Assembly (NCBI RefSeq): GCF_001949145.1
Contig: NW_019091593.1
Span: 316,882-380,881, forward strand
Source: Acanthaster planci
Taxonomy: Eukaryota > Echinodermata > Asteroidea > Valvatida > Acanthasteridae
Length of the DNA stretch: 64,000 nucleotides
Direction of reading: 5' to 3'
The notes beneath the pieces are model-generated. The model searched no databases and had not been told where the DNA came from. It saw only the letters and a program-made list of their open reading frames with translations. Below are positions 59,228 through 64,000 of this stretch, piece by piece. Each line of letters starts with the position of its first letter. Within the stretch, counting starts at the first letter, position 1. A program made the translations under genes and the position numbers.

Positions 59228-60161
59228 CGTTCCCACAGAAACCAAAACACGGTCTTTGAAACCATACTGAAATTCTAACCTCGTAGATCTCTTCAACAGC
59301 TGCAGACACTGACAGAAGACAGATTTGAATGAACTTGAAGGGGACGGGTGGTCTTAACTCTTAAAATGACGAGGTTGAAAAGATGAATTTTCCATAATTG
59401 AAATTTAAGAAATCGGTGGTCAACAACAGACTTGCTTAATACATGACTACAGATCCGCTGGGGAAGTACCAATCCGGAATCTTCTAAGATCTTCACGTCA
59501 AGGTTTATGGTTACTTTTCTTTGCAAACGTTGCCGTGGAATCGAAAAGCAAAACCCTAAAAACGATGACAAATCGCTCCAATTATGCCAGAATAAGAAAG
59601 CGTTGCTATTTAGATTTAGTTTAAAGATAGCTCTGGGCCTTGAAATTGACGAAAGCTACGCATCTAGTCTACGCAGTTGTGTTAAACAAGAACTCTTTTT
59701 CAAAACCTTGGCACTTCGTTTTTTATTGAGTAGATTTTGAATAGCACGTATCGAAAAGGTCTTGAACCCAATATTTCCTGTTTGCGTGGTCACTTTCCAT
59801 TGAGTACTATGTCAAATCAATTTCCAAATCGTCATTTTGTTATCTGGATAATGCCGATCAATACATCTCAGTTAAAAAGGTAATGTGGTTTTTAAGGCTT
59901 TTAACATTTTGAAGAAAAACATTTGAGGTGCAACGTTTTACTTTTTGTGCAATAGCCTTCAATACAAATGCGTGTCTTGCTCGATTGAACCAAGTGCAGT
60001 GTTACATTGTGTGCCGTTAAAGAAACGTTTTTAACTTTGATTTTGTTCCAGTGTAAACGGAGATAATTGTAGCCCGTTTGGTATTTCTCAAAGATTAAAA
60101 ATGAGACAAACGGGGATTAGCTTGCTATGTAAAAAGTAAGGACCGTTTCGAATGATTTCGT

Positions 60162-60167
60162 AATAAA
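60162..60167 (+). terminator. Candidate polyadenylation signal for the third gene
   Basis: AATAAA lies about 935 nt downstream of the stop codon. It is a chance-frequency motif in AT-rich DNA, so this is weak evidence. Confidence 0.3.
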
Positions 60168-60393
60168 AGACAAAAATACGTGCAGTCGTAAAATCTAAGA
60201 AATGCCTCTTTGTTGAATGGTCTCATGTTTATCGATGGTTAACTGCACTAAAGCTCCGCGATTTTCGCAAACTGCGCAAATTTAATGCCCCCCTAATCTT
60301 TTAGCATTACGAGCTTTCTAGCGAGACGTGCCAAGGAATATCTTTACGGGAAGTTATAAGATTTAGGCTTTGCAATTGAAGACTCGCTCCCTT

Positions 60394-61330
60394 CAGTAAT
60401 TTTCCATTTATCTACGCATTATTGGTCCCGATGCCGTGCAAAGATGGCTTCATATATTACAGCATAACAGACCTGAAAATTGTCCAGATCTTGCAATCCT
60501 GGTGGCATCTGATAGGGCGAATGTTCCACTATCCATTGATGTTAGTTTCATATCAATATTTGTTATAGTTAGGAAAACATCTAAGAAAGAAGGTCAATTT
60601 CTTGTCCTACTGCTTCTGTAATTTTCCATATATTTACGCATTATCGGTCCTGTTCCCGTGCAAAGATGGCTTCATATATTATATCATAAAAGACCTGCAA
60701 ATTGTCCAAATCTTGCATTCCTGGTTTCATCTGACAGAACAGATGTTCCCCTATCCATTGATATAAGTTGCATTTCTTTATTGTTTTCAGTTAGGAAAAC
60801 ATCTTTGGTGCAAAGGTGGCTTCATATATTACCGCACAAAAGACCTAGAAATTGTCCATATTTTGCAATACTGGTGGCATCAGAAAGGGCGAATATCCCT
60901 CTATCAACTTTTACAAGTTTCATATCCATATTTGTTTTAGTTAGGAAAATATCTTAAATATGACCCGAAAATTGTTCAAATCTGGCAGTCTCGGTGGCAG
61001 CTGATATAAGTTTCATATTCATATTTGCTTTAGTTGGGGATATTGGTCAAAGAAGGCGAAAATTTTAGTCCGGCAATTTTACATTCATTCAGCGTTTATT
61101 AGTCCTGTTTGCGCCCAAAAACGTTTACAAAATATTGGATCAATAATGACAAGAAAATTGTTCAAACCTGGCAATCTCGGTGGCATCTGATGTAAGTTTC
61201 ATATTCATACTTGCTTTAGTTCTACATTCATTCACCGTTTATCGGTCCTGCTCCCGCTCAAAAATGTCCGCATATATTGGATCATAAATGACAAGAAAAT
61301 TGTTTAAATCTGGCAATCCAAATGGAAGGA
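60394..61330 (+). repeat. Degenerate long tandem repeat
   Basis: The word GTGCAAAGATGGCTTCATAT occurs near 60437 and 60658, about 222 nt apart, and a variant with GTGCAAAGGTGGCTTCATAT lies near 60808. Further decayed units with TTTACGCATTAT- or TTCACCGTTTATCGGTCCTG-like words follow near 61090 and 61230. Small open frames inside it (RWLHIL...) are repeat by-products. Confidence 0.7.
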
Positions 61331-61649
61331 TTTTTAAAATTATAGATCGGCTATTTTAGTTTGTTCTTGAGAATTGCAGTGTTTTATGAACATATTACTG
61401 ATGAATGGGTGGCATATAGCTTGACGCTTCGCAGTGTCTAGCATTTCTTGATTTTTGTGCGAGCTGAAGCAAGTGAGAGTCTATGCAATATCGATTTCCG
61501 TCCTCAAATGTTTAAGTTGTTCCTTGCCTGTCCATAGGTGTTAAATTGTGTCATTGAGTGCTTGTTTGCTTCCACTGGGAATCCCAGCAATATTTAAATA
61601 GTCTAATAGGGCATTAATGCTTAGAAACCTATGAATTCAATTGGCGTAA

Positions 61650-61895
61650 TGGTTGGGCTGCATTAATGGAATGATGGGACAACCAGAGTAAGAAGTGAAG
61701 AGAATGATGGGCAGGGGTGGAGTAGGAGATGGATTGGATGGTGCGGAGGGGCGGAGTAGGAGATGGTAGGATGATGGGGAGCGGGCAGAGTATAGGAGAT
61801 GGATATGATGATGGGAATGGACGGATGAGGGATGGAGTCAAAGTAGACATGGTAGATATGGGATGATGGGATATGGATGATGGGGGTAGAATTGT
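61650..61895 (+). repeat. GATGG/GGAG-rich simple repeat
   Basis: Purine-rich degenerate units (GGAGATGGAT, GATGATGGG, GGCGGAGTAGGAGATGG) run for about 245 nt, with strong strand asymmetry. Confidence 0.65.
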
Positions 61896-62529
61896 AGGTC
61901 GTTGGTGGTCCGTTGATTTACTTTAAACGACTGGCGCCTTACAACACACAGTCTGCACACAGCACTAACAGGATTTTTCTCCTAGAGTACAATGAATTTT
62001 CTTGTTAAGGTCGATAAAACAGCTTGTACATCTGTATTGCAGTCATATGTCAACCAATCTTGTAAAAAAATGAAGCTTGGTCAGTATTTGGTTAGTTCAA
62101 TTTAGTTACCATGTTTGTATAACTTGGATGTCTCTTAGTGGATATCATCCTATCCATCTCAAATTCATAACAAGCAGCGAGCCATGGCGGCTTTGCCGTT
62201 CTAGTTAGAGTCCAATAGCTTGAAAACAAAATCATACCAGCATAATTGGAACCTGGCTTGAAACCCAAAAATCTTTATGCATGACCGAAAAAGATTGTTT
62301 TATGAAACAGAGAAAATGGACAAAAATAAGTATAATGTTTGTGACAGCGTTTGAGCTGTCTGGCAACAGAAAAAGGAATACCAAGGGATAATTAATTCCC
62401 TAATCCTTAAAGGAGTGGCGTCGTTATGTAGGTATAGCGTGGTTCTTGATGAGTTTATTACGCTTGCTGTATATAGTCATGCAGTGCTACAGTGTAATTC
62501 GACAAATATATTAAGAAGGCATTACTTCA

Positions 62530-62702
62530 GGGGCACAACGGTGGTGGAGAAGTGAGAAGTGTACCTGTCATTCCTTGGGCGATTTTGACGGCCAAACGCA
62601 ACGCACACGTGTGTTGCGTTAATGTTTGTGTACGTAAAAGTACAACGCATAAACACATCGGGTGCGCACTCACAAAATGTACATATGGAAGGGTGCCTTT
62701 GC
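62530..62702 (-). mobile_element. MITE-like element, copy 3 (inverted)
   Basis: Read on the minus strand it begins AAAGGCACCCTTCCATATGT and contains GTACTTTTACGTACACAAA and GGCCGTCAAAATCG, matching the copies at 864 and 52723. The 62530 end is decayed. It shows that the family has inserted in both orientations. Confidence 0.6.
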
Positions 62703-63660
62703 ATTCCTCTTCCACCAATAGAGTGTTGTGATTTGCCTAGTGCACGAACATGCCAAACTGAAGAATATGCGTGTGACTGCCTTGCTGCCACATTTCCGCC
62801 GTCTAATCAGATTAGTCAAAACTATGATAACATTTTCTCTGTTTACTCTTTTTAGATTTTTTTATATCAAAAAGATATCGATGCTTTACGGTGGTGGCAA
62901 TGAACTACACAAGGAGATAAATTTAGCAATGTACAGAGTGTACGTGGGTGTTGCCATTGGTTGTTTTCCAGCGTTGAAATAATTTATCTCAGAGAGAGTT
63001 AAAATCTCGGAATGTACTAATTGAGATGGTCGTCAAGAATAGACCATTCGATACACAGTCAATAACACACCAGAGGAAAATGAAAGTGTGTGCTAATAAC
63101 GTTCACGAGGCAAAGAACTGATCGGCTGTAATTAGAGTAATATCAAGTTATTCATATAAATATGGTTGAGTACAAAAGTGTATTTGCTTTGTTGTTTTGC
63201 TGTCATTTTTGCCATCCTTAGAAGTATGTTACAGGCTCAGTAATTTTAGTTTATGCTTCATTAAAAATCCCCCTCTCAACAGCCCAGATGCGAAAGTAAA
63301 TCAATAATTGCAAGTGTCAACATCAAAGTGTTGTTTTGTTTTCTTTTGTTTTACATTTGTATTTTTTCCCGGCTGGTTTTTCCTTTCTTTTCTTGTCCCC
63401 TGTGCTGCTCCGTTCCTTTCTTCGTCAAGTGAAAGGTTATATGTTTTGAATTGGGAGCAACTTCAAGTCTCAAAACGAGTTTATCATTTCATATACCGAA
63501 TGCAAGATGGAATTAAATTAAGATTCACCATAAAGGGTTCACTGCCTTAGGTTTTAGCTGGGCTCCCACCAATAACCTTGTAAGATTTTGGCAGATGCAA
63601 ATATCTGAGTTATAGACCTACAAATCGAATATCAAAGCGTAATGATGATTCTATTTGTTG

Positions 63661-63834
63661 ATACGGGCTATTCACAATAGTACGCCACCAAGATTTTGCA
63701 ACACGTTGGCTAATCATAACGCGCAAAATTTGTCGACCTTTTCTAAACGCACATTGGGTCGACAAATTTTGCGCACTGTTATTGACCAACGCGTTGCAAA
63801 CTCTTGGTGGCGCACTATTGTGAAACGGCCGTAT
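63661..63834. mobile_element. Near-perfect 174-nt palindromic foldback element
   Basis: The left arm (63661-63738) starts ATACGGGCTATTCACAATAG and ends AAATTTGTCGACC. The right arm (63757-63834) is its inverted copy, starting GGTCGACAAATTT and ending CTATTGTGAAACGGCCGTAT. Both arms are 78 nt with few mismatches around an 18-nt loop. The high arm identity suggests recent insertion or ongoing gene conversion. It has no coding capacity. Confidence 0.85.
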
Positions 63835-64000
63835 TGTGAAAGGTCATAATATCGGGTATACAAGTCATCATATTTTTAGCCCTCTACAAGTAGAAAAAAT
63901 CTGTGTTACATCTCTCACTGTGTGAAAACATCACTTCTTTTATAAAACGGATCATTATCAAAAATTTTCCCCCACGGTGCTGCTGCTGTGAGGTCATATA

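Larger units (their letters stand above)
59228..64000. other. Intergenic region downstream of the third gene
   Basis: No exon or RNA gene was recognised. The region carries a candidate polyadenylation signal at 60162, a decayed tandem array, a GATGG-rich stretch, a third MITE copy and a near-perfect palindrome. The rest is AT-rich unique-looking sequence. Confidence 0.6.

Noticed and set aside
1-64000. CRISPR arrays, operons or other prokaryotic systems
   Set aside because: No regularly spaced palindromic repeats and no closely packed intronless genes; all genes are spliced.

Overview
The window is eukaryotic, from an intron-rich animal genome. It has GT-AG introns, AT-rich non-coding DNA, GC-richer exons, two assembly gaps (32762-32853 and 48162-48824) and many short non-autonomous transposon remnants. 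The gene content points to a non-vertebrate deuterostome, such as an echinoderm, hemichordate or cephalochordate: a secreted inter-alpha-trypsin-inhibitor heavy-chain (ITIH) gene, a COMMD7 orthologue and a long lineage-type protein. The species cannot be fixed from the sequence alone. There are no prokaryotic operons and no CRISPR array.

Layout. (1) Positions 1-20908, plus strand: a large ITIH-like gene that runs in from upstream. Its 27 visible exons join without a phase break into about 2,099 codons. It encodes three consecutive VIT + von Willebrand A (vWA) heavy-chain units (A, B, C) in one reading frame, followed by a single ITIH C-terminal domain. This is not the usual single VIT-vWA-ITIH_C layout. 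Units B and C have exactly the same coding length (1512 nt) over the VIT-vWA core although their sequences have diverged and their introns differ. (2) Positions 23372-32435, minus strand: a complete nine-exon COMMD7 gene of 201 codons, convergent with the ITIH gene. (3) Positions 36600-59227, plus strand: a gene of about 28 exons for an unnamed protein of about 1,660 residues. It has a His-rich start, a conserved N-terminal block, a long region alternating Arg/His-rich and Ser/Asp-rich blocks, three homologous charged coiled-coil exons and a degenerate EF-hand-like C-terminus. Its start faces away from that of COMMD7 across about 4.2 kb. (4) Positions 59228-64000: no gene, but tandem repeats and foldback elements.

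Repeats seen directly include three copies of one MITE-like family (864, 52723, 62530), a near-perfect 174-nt palindrome (63661-63834), a foldback with 65-nt arms (41687-42095), a TTAA-flanked inverted-repeat element (30173-30493), a tRNA-derived SINE remnant (about 22712), an exact 60-nt-period duplication (51801-51940) and a decayed tandem array of about 222 nt period (60394-61330).

The three genes show no evident pathway link. The ITIH-like protein would be extracellular, COMMD7 acts in the cytosolic/endosomal Commander complex, and the third protein has no secretion signal and no assignable function. The most notable observation is the multi-unit ITIH gene, together with the Asp-Pro dipeptide found near the end of each of its units.
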